Source of the DNA: Eubacteriales bacterium
GTDB lineage: Bacteria > Bacillota > Clostridia > Lachnospirales > Lachnospiraceae
Direction of reading: 5' to 3'
Length of the DNA stretch: 64,000 bases
Assembly (NCBI GenBank): GCA_030531555.1
Contig: JAUNNI010000004.1
Span: 24,273 to 88,272 of the forward strand
Shown here: in pieces, positions 43,832 through 53,534 of the stretch
Layout of the letters: every line of letters starts with the position of its first letter
Position numbering within the stretch: the stretch's first letter is position 1
Made by a program: the position numbers and the translations under genes
The notes under the pieces: model-generated
What the model was told of the DNA's origin: nothing
The model's input: only the letters and a program-made list of their open reading frames with translations
Database searches by the model: none

Positions 43832-45808
43832 ATGCAGGATAAGATTAGAGATTTGAACTTAAAGTATTTAAAGAGTTTGTCGGTTCAATTTCCAAACATT
43901 GCCAGAGCATCCACAGAGATTATCAACTTGCAGGCTCGTTTGAATTTGCCAAAAGAGACGGAACATTTCATGTCGGATATCCATGGAGAACACGAGCAGT
44001 TTCTTCATATTTTAAGAAATGGATCTGGAGCCATCCGCAACAAAATTGAGGATGCTTTTGGGAATACTTTGTCACAAAAGGACAAAAAAAGCCTTGCTGC
44101 ATTGATCTATTATCCGGAAGAGAAAGTAGAACAGATGAGACTACAGTTAGATGAGGAAGATCTCCTTGACTGGTATAAAGTTTCTCTAAACCGCTTGATT
44201 GCAGTATGTAAGGAGAGTTCTGCCAAATACACCAGATCCAGACTTCGTAAAACTTTACCGGAAGATTATGCATATATCATTGAAGAATTATTGAGTGAAA
44301 ATAACCGTGTCGTTCAGAAGGAAGAATACTACAACGAGATTTTCGATACCATTATCCGTATTAATCGTGCCAAAGAGTTCATCGTATCCATTTCAGAAGC
44401 CATTCAGAAACTGGTTGTTCAGCGAATTCATATCATTGGGGATGTATTTGACCGAGGTCCGGGGCCACATATTATCATGGACCATTTGATTCATGATGGC
44501 CGTGAAGTTGACTTCCAGTGGGGCAACCACGATATTGTCTGGATGGGTGCTGCATCCGGTTCCTGGGCTTGTATCGCCAATGTTATCCGTCTTTGTGCCA
44601 GATATGATAACCTGGATGTTTTGGAAGATGGGTATGGAATCAACCTGATGCCTTTGGCAAGTTTCGCTCTTGATACCTATGCGGACGATCCTTGTGAATT
44701 ATTTAAAGGAAAAGAAGGCTATGATAAGAGTAGCAATGAGGTTGAACTTAATAAAAGAATGCATAAAGCCATCGCTATCTTACAATTTAAGCTAGAAGGT
44801 CAGATTATCAATCGCCGTCCGGAATTCCATATGGAAAAAAGAAATCTTCTGGATAAGGTGGATTATGAAAAAGGTACCATTGCCATCAATGGTGTGGAAC
44901 ATGAGATGCTGGATAAATCTTTCCCAACCATCGATCCTGCAGATCCATATAAGCTTTCTCCAGAAGAAGAAGTTCTTATGAAGAGACTGACTCTGAATTT
45001 CAAAAACTGCGATAAGCTTCAGGAGCATATCCGATTTATGTTCAACAAAGGAAGCCTTTATCTTTGCTATAATACTAACTTGCTGTATCATGGCTGTGTA
45101 CCAATTGACGCCAATGGTCAGTTCCGTGAGGTAATGATTGGAGATAAATATTATAGTGGTAAAGCCCTTTATGATATCCTGGAATATTATACAAGAAAAG
45201 GATATTATGAGCAGGAGAACAAAGAAGAGCATCGATATGGCCAGGATATCATGTGGTATATCTGGTCCAATGAAAACTCTCCGGTATTTGGAAAAGAAAA
45301 AATGGCAACCTTTGAACGATATTTCCTGGCAGATAAGAGCCTCTCTGAGGAGAAAAAAGATTATTATTATCAGATGATCGATGATGAAGATATGGTTAAC
45401 CGTATTTTGGAAGAGTTCGGCATGGATGTGGACAATTCCCATATTATCAATGGTCATATGCCGGTAAAAGCCAGAAAAGGAGAATCTCCGGTTCGCTGTG
45501 GCGGCAAGGTTATGATCATAGATGGTGGCTTTGCCAGAGCTTATCATAGTACGACAGGTATTTCCGGTTATACTTTGATCTACAACTCCAGAGGACTTCG
45601 TCTGGTTGCCCATGAGGCCTTCACTTCCACAGAAGATGTGATCGAGAAAGAGATCGACGTTTATTCCAGTACCGTCATCACAGAGCTTTCCAGAAAGAGA
45701 GAGCGAGTTTTTGATACGGAAAATGGAAAGAAGAGCCGCGAAAAGATCAAAGATCTGGAAGAGTTACTTCTTGCATATCGTTCTGGTCTCATTCTTGAAG
45801 CAGAATAA
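43832..45808 (+). CDS. fbp: Fructose-1,6-bisphosphatase, class III
   Basis: 658 residues. The large, manganese-dependent gluconeogenic phosphatase of Firmicutes. The metallophosphatase motifs are in place: 'MSDIHGEHEQF', 'IIGDVFDRGPGPH', 'QWGNHDIVWMG', and near the end 'INGHMPVKARKGESPV' and 'IIDGGFARAYH'. The length matches the class. It starts 75 bases after the ClpX-like gene with a G-rich site (aaggggga). Confidence 0.96.
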   Translation: MQDKIRDLNLKYLKSLSVQFPNIARASTEIINLQARLNLPKETEHFMSDIHGEHEQFLHILRNGSGAIRNKIEDAFGNTLSQKDKKSLAALIYYPEEKVEQMRLQLDEEDLLDWYKVSLNRLIAVCKESSAKYTRSRLRKTLPEDYAYIIEELLSENNRVVQKEEYYNEIFDTIIRINRAKEFIVSISEAIQKLVVQRIHIIGDVFDRGPGPHIIMDHLIHDGREVDFQWGNHDIVWMGAASGSWACIANVIRLCARYDNLDVLEDGYGINLMPLASFALDTYADDPCELFKGKEGYDKSSNEVELNKRMHKAIAILQFKLEGQIINRRPEFHMEKRNLLDKVDYEKGTIAINGVEHEMLDKSFPTIDPADPYKLSPEEEVLMKRLTLNFKNCDKLQEHIRFMFNKGSLYLCYNTNLLYHGCVPIDANGQFREVMIGDKYYSGKALYDILEYYTRKGYYEQENKEEHRYGQDIMWYIWSNENSPVFGKEKMATFERYFLADKSLSEEKKDYYYQMIDDEDMVNRILEEFGMDVDNSHIINGHMPVKARKGESPVRCGGKVMIIDGGFARAYHSTTGISGYTLIYNSRGLRLVAHEAFTSTEDVIEKEIDVYSSTVITELSRKRERVFDTENGKKSREKIKDLEELLLAYRSGLILEAE

Positions 45809-45921
45809 AAGATATTGATACATTTTTATATTAAATAATGAAATTAAGAGGGATCCATCAATTCATAATTCGTAATATTTTCCAGATTTTTATGAAAAAT
45901 ATGAATAATATGGATTCCTCA

Positions 45922-45951
45922 TTGTCATTTTCCAGGGATATGTGATATGAT
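45922..45951 (+). promoter_or_regulatory. Possible promoter for the aconitase-family gene
   Basis: TTGTCA (45922-45927) and TATGAT (45946-45951), 18-base spacer, 71 bases upstream of the start codon. Confidence 0.45.
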
Positions 45952-46021
45952 ATCAACTATATACTGTATTAAAGGACTAAAATGATAAACAATATGATAG
46001 AAATATAGGAGGAATCGAAAG

Positions 46022-48313
46022 ATGATTGAATTATTAAAAGGCGGTGCCTATCTTGTCAATGGAACTGAGATTGTGGAAGACAATGAAGAAAGTGCAGCCA
46101 AATTAGCAGAACTTATGGGAGGGAATGTACCTTCCAAAGAAGAAGCAAGCAAAGGAACCATCGCATACGGAATCCTCGAAGCACATAATACTGCTGATCA
46201 GATGGATAAGCTTCGTATTCGATTTGATAAACTGACATCCCACGATATCACATATGTTGGTATCATTCAGACAGCAAGAGCATCAGGACTTGAAAAATTC
46301 CCAATGCCATACGTATTAACAAACTGCCATAACAGTCTTTGTGCCGTTGGTGGAACCATCAACGAAGATGACCACATGTTTGGTCTTACTTGTGCGAAGA
46401 AATACGGCGGAATCTATGTACCACCTCATCAGGCAGTTATCCATCAGTATGCACGTGAAATGCTCGCTTGTGGCGGTAGCATGATCTTGGGTTCCGATTC
46501 TCATACTCGTTATGGTGCCCTTGGTACCATGGCAATGGGTGAAGGTGGACCAGAATTAGTAAAACAGCTTCTTAACCAGACTTATGACATCAATATGCCA
46601 GGTGTGGTTGCAGTGTATATGACAGGTGCTCCAATCAATGGAGTAGGTCCTCAGGACGTGGCTCTTGCCATCATCGGTGCGGTATTTAAAAATGGTTATG
46701 TTAACAATAAAGTTATGGAATTCGTTGGACCAGGTGTTGCCAATCTTTCCGCAGATTTCCGTATTGGTGTTGACGTTATGACAACAGAGACAACATGTCT
46801 TTCTTCCATCTGGAAAACAGACGCAGCTATCGAAGAATTCTACGCAATTCATGGCAGAGTTGGTGATTACAAAGAACTTAATCCAGCAAATGTTGCTTAT
46901 TATGATGGCGTCATTAAGATTGACCTTAGCAGCATTCGTCCAATGATCGCTATGCCTTTCCATCCAAGCAATACTTACACCATCGAGGAAATGAATGCAA
47001 ACCTCATGGATGTACTCCATGACTGTGAACAGAAAGCTTTAGTCAGTCTTGATGGACAGGTAGATTACAAACTGACTGACAAAGTTCGCAATGGTAAATT
47101 ATATGTGGAACAGGGAATCATCGCAGGTTGTGCCGGTGGTGGCTTTGAAAACCTTTGTGCAGCAGCAGAAATCTTAAAAGGAAGATATATCGGCGCAGAT
47201 GAATTCACATTAAGCGCTTATCCTGCAAGTACACCAATTTTCATGGAAATGGTAAAAAATGGTACCGCAGCTGATCTGATTGCAGCAGGTGCTATTGTAA
47301 AAACTGCTTTCTGCGGACCTTGCTTCGGTGCTGGAGACACTCCATCCAACAACAGCTTAAGTATCCGTCATTCCACACGTAACTTCCCAAACCGTGAAGG
47401 CTCCAAGCTTCAGAATGGCCAGATTGCTTCTGTTGCGCTGATGGATGCCCGTTCCATCGCAGCGACTGCAGCAAACAAGGGTTATTTAACTCCTGCGACT
47501 GATCTTGATATGGAAATCAAAGGTAAGAAATATTTCTTCGACAGCAGTATTTATGAAAATCGTGTATTTGACAGTCATGGTGTGGCAGACCCATCCGTAG
47601 AAATCAAATTTGGCCCAAATATCAAAGACTGGCCAGCAATGAGTGCTTTACCAGAAAATATGATTCTCAAAGTAGTTTCTGAAATTCATGATCCGGTTAC
47701 TACAACAGATGAATTAATTCCATCCGGTGAAACATCCTCCTACCGTTCTAACCCACTTGGACTTGCAGAATTTACTCTTTCCAGAAAAGATCCTGCCTAT
47801 GTAGGACGTGCCAAAGAAGTTAGAGAAGGACAAAAAGCTATCGAAGCTGGTAACTGTCCTGCAGAAGTACTTCCAGAAATTAAACCAGTTATGGATGTGA
47901 TCAAAGCTTCCTACCCAGAAGTTTGCAAAGATAACCTTGGAATCGGCAGCACAATCTTTGCTGTAAAACCAGGAGATGGTTCCGCACGTGAACAGGCAGC
48001 ATCCTGCCAGAAGGTTCTTGGAGGCTGGGCAAACATTGCCAACGGTTATGCAACCAAACGTTACCGTTCCAACCTTATCAACTGGGGTATGCTTCCATTC
48101 TTATATCCGGATGAAAATCTTCCATTTACAAACGGAGACTATCTTTTCATTCCAGAAGTAAGAAAAGCAGTGGAAGAAAAAGCAACTACTTTCCAGGCTT
48201 TCGTTGTAAAAGACGGTGAGTTAAAAGAATTTGCACTTAATATGGGTGAACTAACAGATGATGAAAGAGCCATCATCTTAAAAGGATGTCTCATCAACTA
48301 TAATAGACAGTAA
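46022..48313 (+). CDS. Aconitase-family iron-sulphur hydratase (YbhJ-like)
   Basis: 763 residues. Fold and cluster ligands of aconitases: cysteines in '[12 protein letters not shown]' and '[11 protein letters not shown]' for a 4Fe-4S cluster, with '[26 protein letters not shown]' near the N-terminus and a C-terminal swivel domain with '[10 protein letters not shown]', close to the GDSSREHAA of aconitases. The length and sequence style resemble the YbhJ group of hydratases rather than classical AcnA/AcnB. The substrate is not set; citrate/isocitrate is possible. The gene stands alone with its own promoter, next to ilvBN. Confidence 0.85.
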   Translation: MIELLKGGAYLVNGTEIVEDNEESAAKLAELMGGNVPSKEEASKGTIAYGILEAHNTADQMDKLRIRFDKLTSHDITYVGIIQTARASGLEKFPMPYVLTNCHNSLCAVGGTINEDDHMFGLTCAKKYGGIYVPPHQAVIHQYAREMLACGGSMILGSDSHTRYGALGTMAMGEGGPELVKQLLNQTYDINMPGVVAVYMTGAPINGVGPQDVALAIIGAVFKNGYVNNKVMEFVGPGVANLSADFRIGVDVMTTETTCLSSIWKTDAAIEEFYAIHGRVGDYKELNPANVAYYDGVIKIDLSSIRPMIAMPFHPSNTYTIEEMNANLMDVLHDCEQKALVSLDGQVDYKLTDKVRNGKLYVEQGIIAGCAGGGFENLCAAAEILKGRYIGADEFTLSAYPASTPIFMEMVKNGTAADLIAAGAIVKTAFCGPCFGAGDTPSNNSLSIRHSTRNFPNREGSKLQNGQIASVALMDARSIAATAANKGYLTPATDLDMEIKGKKYFFDSSIYENRVFDSHGVADPSVEIKFGPNIKDWPAMSALPENMILKVVSEIHDPVTTTDELIPSGETSSYRSNPLGLAEFTLSRKDPAYVGRAKEVREGQKAIEAGNCPAEVLPEIKPVMDVIKASYPEVCKDNLGIGSTIFAVKPGDGSAREQAASCQKVLGGWANIANGYATKRYRSNLINWGMLPFLYPDENLPFTNGDYLFIPEVRKAVEEKATTFQAFVVKDGELKEFALNMGELTDDERAIILKGCLINYNRQ

Positions 48314-48352
48314 TTCCATTTGTTTAAAATGATATAAAATGAAGTGAGATTT

Positions 48353-48393
48353 AAAAAAGGATTGGTTTTCCCCTAGGAAGGCTGGTCCTTTTT
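48353..48393 (+). terminator. Terminator after the aconitase-family gene
   Basis: AAAAAGGA pairs with TCCTTTTT; the inner part is held mainly by G-U pairs. Moderate strength. Confidence 0.5.
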
Positions 48394-48464
48394 GTATCTT
48401 ATGACAAAGGCTTATCCTTGTTAAGGATTCTTTGCTCTTTAGTACGGGAAAGTGCTAACTTGTA

Positions 48465-48494
48465 TTGACAAAATTAGGTGAAATGTTATATAGT
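48465..48494 (+). promoter_or_regulatory. Promoter for ilvBN
   Basis: TTGACA (48465-48470), then TATATAGT at 48487-48494; with TATAGT as the -10 the spacer is 18 bases. The leader is only about 55 bases, too short for a T-box. Confidence 0.6.
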
Positions 48495-48554
48495 AGAAAT
48501 GTTATCCCTTAGAAAAATAACAATTTTTTATCATAGAAAAAAGGAGTGAAGACA

Positions 48555-50288
48555 ATGAAGATTTCAGGCAATAACCTGTTTGTAACGGCAATGAAAAAAG
48601 AAGGCGTGGATACTATTTTTGCATATCCAGGTGGTATGGTCGTCAATCTCCTAGATGCACTCCATGATGCTTCCGGTATTGATCTTGTTTTACCTAGACA
48701 TGAACAGGGATTGATTCATGCAGCAGACGGCTATGCCAGAGCTACAGGTAAGGTTGGGGTATGTCTGGTAACAAGTGGTCCTGGAGCAACAAACTTAGTA
48801 ACTGGTATTGCCAATGCAAATTATGACAGTATTCCACTTGTTTGTTTCACTGGTCAGGTTCCGGAACATCTTATTGGAAACGATGCTTTCCAGGAAGTTG
48901 ATATCGTTGGTATTACCCGTAATGTCGCCAAATTTGTAATTATGGTCAGAGACAGAGAGATGCTGGCTCAGAGAATCAAAGAAGCGTTCTACATCGCTCG
49001 TTCCGGAAAACCAGGTCCGGTTCTTGTGGACCTTCCAACGGATGTCATGGCAGAACTGGGATCGACTTCTTATCCAACAGAAGTAAGCATCCGCGGATAT
49101 AAACCAAGCACAGGAGTTCATATTGGTCAGTTAAAACGTGCAATCAGCCTTTTGAAAAAAGCGGAAAAGCCTATTTTCTTAATTGGTGGTGGTGTAAATC
49201 TTGCCGGTGCACAGGAAGAACTGACCCAGATGGCAGAGAAGCTTAATGTTCCTGTTATTACAACCGTAATGGGACGAGGTGCCATTGATACAGAACATCC
49301 TCTTTATTTTGGCAATATTGGTATGCACGGCTGCTATACAGCCAATCGCATGGCCAACGAATGTGATTTAATGTTCTCCATCGGTTGCCGTTTTAATGAC
49401 CGTGTAACTGGTAAGATCGCCACATTTGCTCCAAATGCAAAGATTGTACATATCGACATTGAATCTGCAGCGATTTCCAGAAACGTCACCGTAGATATTC
49501 CAATCGTAGCCGATGCAAAACTTGCAATTGACAAAATTATCGAACATACCAAACCAATGGAACATACTGACTGGGTGGAAGAAGTTCGTTCCTGGGAAAA
49601 AGCATATCCATTGGGAATTGATGTAAAAGAAGGCGTGAATCCACAGAAGATTATGGAAACTTTGAATGAGGTTTATGCAGATCACGACACTATTTTTACA
49701 TCAGACGTAGGTCAGCACCAAATGTGGGCCAGCCAGTATTTAAGACTAGATGCGACCCATCGCCTTATCCAGTCCGGTGGACTTGGAACTATGGGATTTG
49801 GTCTTCCGGCAGCAGTAGGTGCCCAGATTGGCTGTCCGGAAAAAGAATTAGTTTCCATCAGTGGTGACGGTGGCTTCCAGATGAACATGCAGGAACTTGC
49901 CACAGGCGTATGTCAGGAGCTTCCTCTTGTTTGCATCGTTATGAATAACACTAAGCTTGGTATGGTGCGTCAGATGCAGACACAGTTTAAAAATGGACGT
50001 TATACCATAACATGTCTTGCTTACCATAAATCCTGTAAAGGAAAATGCGGTACTCCAGGTTACGTATGTCCTGCTTATTATCCTGATTTCGTAAAAATGG
50101 CGGAAAGCTATGGATCCAAAGGATATCTTGTGGAAAAGGATGAACAGTTGAAATCCACCATCGAAGAAGCCAGAGCGTATGCGATTGAAAACAAAAAACC
50201 AGTCATTATTGAATGTCTTGTATCTCCAGATGAAATGGTTCTTCCATGGATTCCAGGTGGCAAGAGCTTTGATGATATTTTATTATAA
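48555..50288 (+). CDS. ilvB: Acetolactate synthase large subunit
   Basis: 577 residues. First common step of valine, leucine and isoleucine synthesis, with thiamine diphosphate. The N-terminal 'GVDTIFAYPGGMVVNLLDAL' with 'LPRHEQGLIHAADGYARATGK' (catalytic Glu), the central FAD-type domain, and the C-terminal TPP/Mg motif 'GDGGFQMNMQEL' with 'NNTKLGMVRQMQ' are all present. Odd: after 'RYTIT' there is an extra segment with four cysteines, C487, C494, C498 and C505 (CX6CX3CX6C), before 'YYPDFVKMA'. The start is ATG 48555; a GTG at 48546 overlaps the AAGGAG site. Confidence 0.94.
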   Translation: MKISGNNLFVTAMKKEGVDTIFAYPGGMVVNLLDALHDASGIDLVLPRHEQGLIHAADGYARATGKVGVCLVTSGPGATNLVTGIANANYDSIPLVCFTGQVPEHLIGNDAFQEVDIVGITRNVAKFVIMVRDREMLAQRIKEAFYIARSGKPGPVLVDLPTDVMAELGSTSYPTEVSIRGYKPSTGVHIGQLKRAISLLKKAEKPIFLIGGGVNLAGAQEELTQMAEKLNVPVITTVMGRGAIDTEHPLYFGNIGMHGCYTANRMANECDLMFSIGCRFNDRVTGKIATFAPNAKIVHIDIESAAISRNVTVDIPIVADAKLAIDKIIEHTKPMEHTDWVEEVRSWEKAYPLGIDVKEGVNPQKIMETLNEVYADHDTIFTSDVGQHQMWASQYLRLDATHRLIQSGGLGTMGFGLPAAVGAQIGCPEKELVSISGDGGFQMNMQELATGVCQELPLVCIVMNNTKLGMVRQMQTQFKNGRYTITCLAYHKSCKGKCGTPGYVCPAYYPDFVKMAESYGSKGYLVEKDEQLKSTIEEARAYAIENKKPVIIECLVSPDEMVLPWIPGGKSFDDILL

Positions 50289-50300
50289 GGAGGAAACACC

Positions 50301-50819
50301 ATGAGAGAAGTAAGCACAGAAAAAAAACAAAGATGGGTTTCCCTCTATGTGGAAAACCGTATCGGTGTATTAGCAAGAATCTCTGCTTTGATGGCAGGTA
50401 AATCATACAATATCAGCAGCATTACTGTGGGAACCACAGAGGATCCTACGGTATCTCGTATGACCATTGGACTGATTTCCGATGATGCAACGTTTGAACA
50501 GGCGAAAAAACAGCTGAACCGTTGTGTTGAGGTTATCAAGCTCATTGATATCACGGATGCTCCTACTCATATGAAAGAAATCTTGTTCTTCAAGATTCAT
50601 GAATGTTCAGAGTTTGAAAAGGGAGAGATCTTCCGTATCGCTCAAGTATTTGGAGCAAAGGCCATTGATTATGGTATCGACAGTGTTCTGCTGGAATGCG
50701 TTGCAACGGAAGGAAAAAATAATGATTTGATCAATCTTCTCATGATGAAATTTAAAAATGTCGAGATTGTTCGAGGTGGTATCGTTGCCATCGAATCTAT
50801 CAGTATGATCGATCGATAG
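50301..50819 (+). CDS. ilvN: Acetolactate synthase regulatory subunit
   Basis: 172 residues. Valine-binding small subunit. N-terminal ACT domain 'RWVSLYVENRIGVLARISALMAGKSYNISSITVG' followed by the C-terminal IlvN-type domain. The full length (not a short ACT-only form) implies both valine binding and large-subunit activation. It starts 12 bases after ilvB with 'aaggagg' and ends 27 bases before a strong terminator. Confidence 0.95.
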   Translation: MREVSTEKKQRWVSLYVENRIGVLARISALMAGKSYNISSITVGTTEDPTVSRMTIGLISDDATFEQAKKQLNRCVEVIKLIDITDAPTHMKEILFFKIHECSEFEKGEIFRIAQVFGAKAIDYGIDSVLLECVATEGKNNDLINLLMMKFKNVEIVRGGIVAIESISMIDR

Positions 50820-50846
50820 GGAAAAGACTTTATATCATGTGTTTTG

Positions 50847-50875
50847 CTCCCGCTTTCAAAAGCGGGAGTTTTTTT
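50847..50875 (+). terminator. Terminator after ilvN
   Basis: CTCCCGCTTT and AAGCGGGAG pair over nine positions with a tight loop, followed by seven Ts. Confidence 0.95.
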
Positions 50876-50884
50876 GCGAAAATT

Positions 50885-50974
50885 AAAAATGCCGGTGACG
50901 AAACCGACATTTTTAATAATAAAGAGAGAAAAGTATGAAATAATTCATCAAAAGCATCTTGTTTTGATGCTTTT
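50885..50974 (+). other. Two further hairpins in the gap after ilvBN
   Basis: Hairpin at 50885-50914 (AAAAATG.CGGT with ACCG.CATTTTT) and hairpin at 50950-50974 (AAAAGCATC with GATGCTTTT, seven-base loop), each ending in Ts. The rest of the gap (50975-51249) is AT-rich with no gene; a 77-codon open frame at 50844 runs through the terminators and is not credible. Confidence 0.55.
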
Positions 50975-51249
50975 ACTATATAGTATAAATCTTTATTCTG
51001 TGTTAATTAAGTCTGAAGAAATACTGGTGGAAATTCTGAAGAAATTCTTAATAGGGAGAATAAGTGTCTTAGCCTAATTATTAAATATCTGTAATAAAAT
51101 GCGATGTTTAAACTAGAAAAAAAAGAGAAAAAAAAGCGTATTTTTTAAAATAATATATAAAATTTAATGAAAAAAGAGGTAATCTGTATAATTATATTAA
51201 ATCAGTTAATACTTTTGTAACATAATGTATTCAAATCTTAAAAACATTC

Positions 51250-51278
51250 TTGACATTTGTTAAAAAATAAGATATGAT
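51250..51278 (+). promoter_or_regulatory. Promoter for the NlpC/P60-like gene
   Basis: TTGACA (51250-51255), 17-base spacer, TATGAT (51273-51278). Confidence 0.7.
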
Positions 51279-51339
51279 TGGTAACAGGTTATGAAAGAGA
51301 TACTTCATATGTATTAAGTAGTATAGGAAGGAAAGAAAA

Positions 51340-51996
51340 ATGATACTTTCAATGTTAAAAGATAAAGTTACCAATTTAAAATCCTTAATCCTCACACTCA
51401 TGGTAGTGATCGTGGTGGCTACCACGGTTGTTCCAATGAATGTTCAGGCAGAGGAAACTACAGAGGTAGAATCTGAAGCAAAAGACGACTATACCTTAGA
51501 AGGATGGCTTTCCACATGTCAGAAGGTTGGTAGAGACCTGACAAAGTACCATTTTAGATATGGTTCAAAATGTTTGAAATCTTTAGATTCTGCAATTTCC
51601 AGAAAAAGAAGATGTAATTGTGCAGCATATGTTTCCTGGTGCATGCAAGAATACGGTATTTTAAATAAAGGCCAGGTAATCTGGTCAAAACATGGCAGAG
51701 TTAGCAAACGTTACTCTTCCATGAGTGGTAAAGTAAAATTTATCAATATCAATAGAAGACCAACTCAGGCAAGACTTCAGGCCGGAGATATTGTATGTTG
51801 GAAGAGTATCACTCACATGTGTATCTACGCTGGAAGAAACTCAGAAGGTAAAATGATGTGGCTCGATGGTGGTTCTATGGGCTTACGTGATGGTAGAAGA
51901 AAACGTAGATATTACTGTTCTGCAGATAGAATGAAAGTTTGCAGTTACTTAAATAAATTTAAAATGGGATATATTATCCGTATTAAAGGACTTTAA
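51340..51996 (+). CDS. Secreted NlpC/P60-like cysteine peptidase or amidase
   Basis: 218 residues. A signal peptide with a hydrophobic core (about 16-32) and a cleavage site after 'VQA'. The mature part has the NlpC/P60 arrangement: candidate catalytic C94 in 'CNCAAYVSWCM' and H159 in 'ITHMCIYAG', preceded by 'LQAGDIVCW'. Enzymes of this fold cut peptidoglycan peptides. The C-terminal part is very basic, which suggests binding to acidic wall polymers. It has its own promoter and terminator and opens the run of envelope genes. Confidence 0.78.
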   Translation: MILSMLKDKVTNLKSLILTLMVVIVVATTVVPMNVQAEETTEVESEAKDDYTLEGWLSTCQKVGRDLTKYHFRYGSKCLKSLDSAISRKRRCNCAAYVSWCMQEYGILNKGQVIWSKHGRVSKRYSSMSGKVKFININRRPTQARLQAGDIVCWKSITHMCIYAGRNSEGKMMWLDGGSMGLRDGRRKRRYYCSADRMKVCSYLNKFKMGYIIRIKGL

Positions 51997-52010
51997 TTCC
52001 CAGATTATTT

Positions 52011-52054
52011 ATCGCCATCATTACGATTTTGATCGTAATGGTAGGCGATTTTTT
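52011..52054 (+). terminator. Terminator after the NlpC/P60-like gene
   Basis: A long hairpin: ATCGCC..TCATTACGAT pairs with ATCGTAATGGTAGGCGAT around a TTTTG loop, followed by Ts. Confidence 0.85.
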
Positions 52055-52114
52055 ATTTTTAAAGATGCTTTATGGATTTAAGATTAGACAAGAGCTCTAA
52101 ATTATGTTATCATG

Positions 52115-52142
52115 TTGATACTATTATGTTATTTTTTATAAT
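52115..52142 (+). promoter_or_regulatory. Possible promoter for the L,D-transpeptidase-like gene
   Basis: TTGATA (52115-52120) and TATAAT (52137-52142), 16-base spacer. A second TTGACA nearer the gene (about 52196) lacks a good -10. Confidence 0.4.
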
Positions 52143-52250
52143 GTGTGCAATAAATATATGTCATTTATCATATTCTTATATGAAATTATTTGATTTGACA
52201 AATGAGATATCGTAGCACAACCAATAAGTATTTTTACAAAGGAGGATTCT

Positions 52251-53417
52251 ATGAATTTAAGAAACTTAGCAAAAACTGTTTTTGCAGGTGCCGTTCTTAG
52301 TGCAGCTTTATGTTTCGGTACTGTGGCTATGCCTGCAAGTGTTGCAAAGATGGCAACTGTAGAAGCAACAACACCAGAAACACCTTTTTCCGGTGTAAAA
52401 AATGGTGTGGTTTATTATGAAGGAAATGTGTACAAAACAGGGCTTTTAAAGAAAGCAGCAGACACAAAATTCTATGTTGTAAAAGAAGGTAGAATTGGCG
52501 ATGTTTATACTGGTGTTTACACTGGAGCATATGTTGATGAATTAACAAAATCTACAGGCAGATTTAGCAATACTTTCATTAAGAAAGGTTCCCTTGCTTC
52601 TGGTGTGGTTTCTCTTAAGTTATATCTTGGAGGCCAGTTTGCAAGCACATTTACCGGATGGCAGGTTGTAGATGGTAAGAGATATTACTTTACCAATGGT
52701 GTAGCAGCAGCAAATCAGTTTAAGCTTGTACCAGCTTACACAAATAATGGAAAAAAATACAAATACTACTTCAGAGCAGATGGTCAGGTTTCTGAAAATA
52801 TGTTCATCGATTATGGCTATTCCAAAACAATCAATTGGTTAAAAAAAGCAAAAGGTGTTAAGAAAACACATATGTTAAGTGTTGACCTTGTTTCTCATAA
52901 CATGACAATTTATCTTTACGATAAACAGACAAAGGCATTTGATATTCCAGCAAAAGTTACGGTATGTTCTACATCCCGAAAGAAAAATGGTACTCCAGTA
53001 GGCCATTGGAGACTGGAAAAAACTTCTGCAAAAAGATGGGTAACTGTAAAAGATTCCAAACCAGTTCGTCGTTATCAGTGGGCAGTTCATATTATTGGAA
53101 CTCCTACATTATTCCACAGTAGCGCATATGCAACTTTAGGAAATGCTAAGACATTATATGCATTCTACTACAATGGTTTAGGAACAAGCCAGACATCTTA
53201 CTGCATCCGTCAGCAGGCATGTAATGCGAAGATCGTTTATGACCTTGCAAAACTCACATATAAGAAACAGCGTGTTATGGTAGATATCGGTAGAATGAAA
53301 AAAGCCGGTCCATTTGCTAAGATCACATTAGCAAATACAACAGGTAAGATTGCTTCCAAGAGAAAAACAGATCCTACAGATCCAGTACTCTTCCCTAATA
53401 ATAAATGGTGGAAGTAA
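52251..53417 (+). CDS. Secreted L,D-transpeptidase-like (YkuD-fold) protein
   Basis: 388 residues. Signal peptide (about 1-38), then repeats of the cell-wall-binding kind ('GWQVVDGKRYYFTNGVAAAN', 'YKYYFRADGQVSEN'), then a YkuD-type catalytic domain (about 205-350): 'HMLSVDLVSHNMTIYLYD', H289 in 'TLFHSSAY' and C318 in 'TSYCIR'. L,D-transpeptidases cross-link peptidoglycan at the third residue. Usual enzymes have 'SHGCIR'; here the His-Gly before the cysteine is Ser-Tyr, so the activity may be altered. RBS aaaggagg; a strong terminator follows. Confidence 0.8.
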   Translation: MNLRNLAKTVFAGAVLSAALCFGTVAMPASVAKMATVEATTPETPFSGVKNGVVYYEGNVYKTGLLKKAADTKFYVVKEGRIGDVYTGVYTGAYVDELTKSTGRFSNTFIKKGSLASGVVSLKLYLGGQFASTFTGWQVVDGKRYYFTNGVAAANQFKLVPAYTNNGKKYKYYFRADGQVSENMFIDYGYSKTINWLKKAKGVKKTHMLSVDLVSHNMTIYLYDKQTKAFDIPAKVTVCSTSRKKNGTPVGHWRLEKTSAKRWVTVKDSKPVRRYQWAVHIIGTPTLFHSSAYATLGNAKTLYAFYYNGLGTSQTSYCIRQQACNAKIVYDLAKLTYKKQRVMVDIGRMKKAGPFAKITLANTTGKIASKRKTDPTDPVLFPNNKWWK

Positions 53418-53455
53418 TCAGAGAAACATGTAAGCTTCTTTAAAGGAATAATCAC

Positions 53456-53497
53456 ATAATCATGCCCGTTTGACGGGCATGATTATTGTTGTTTTTT
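53456..53497 (+). terminator. Terminator after the L,D-transpeptidase-like gene
   Basis: ATAATCATGCCCGT pairs with ACGGGCATGATTAT (about 13 pairs, very short loop), followed by a T-rich stretch. Confidence 0.88.
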
Positions 53498-53534
53498 GTA
53501 GAAAGATTAAGATAGACAGATTGAGAGAAAAAAG

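Noticed and set aside
48495-48554. T-box or leader-peptide attenuator before ilvB
   Set aside because: The leader is about 55 bases, with no T-box core, no run of branched-chain codons and no terminator.
50844-51077. 77-codon open frame after ilvN
   Set aside because: It passes through three hairpins with T-runs and has no ribosome site.
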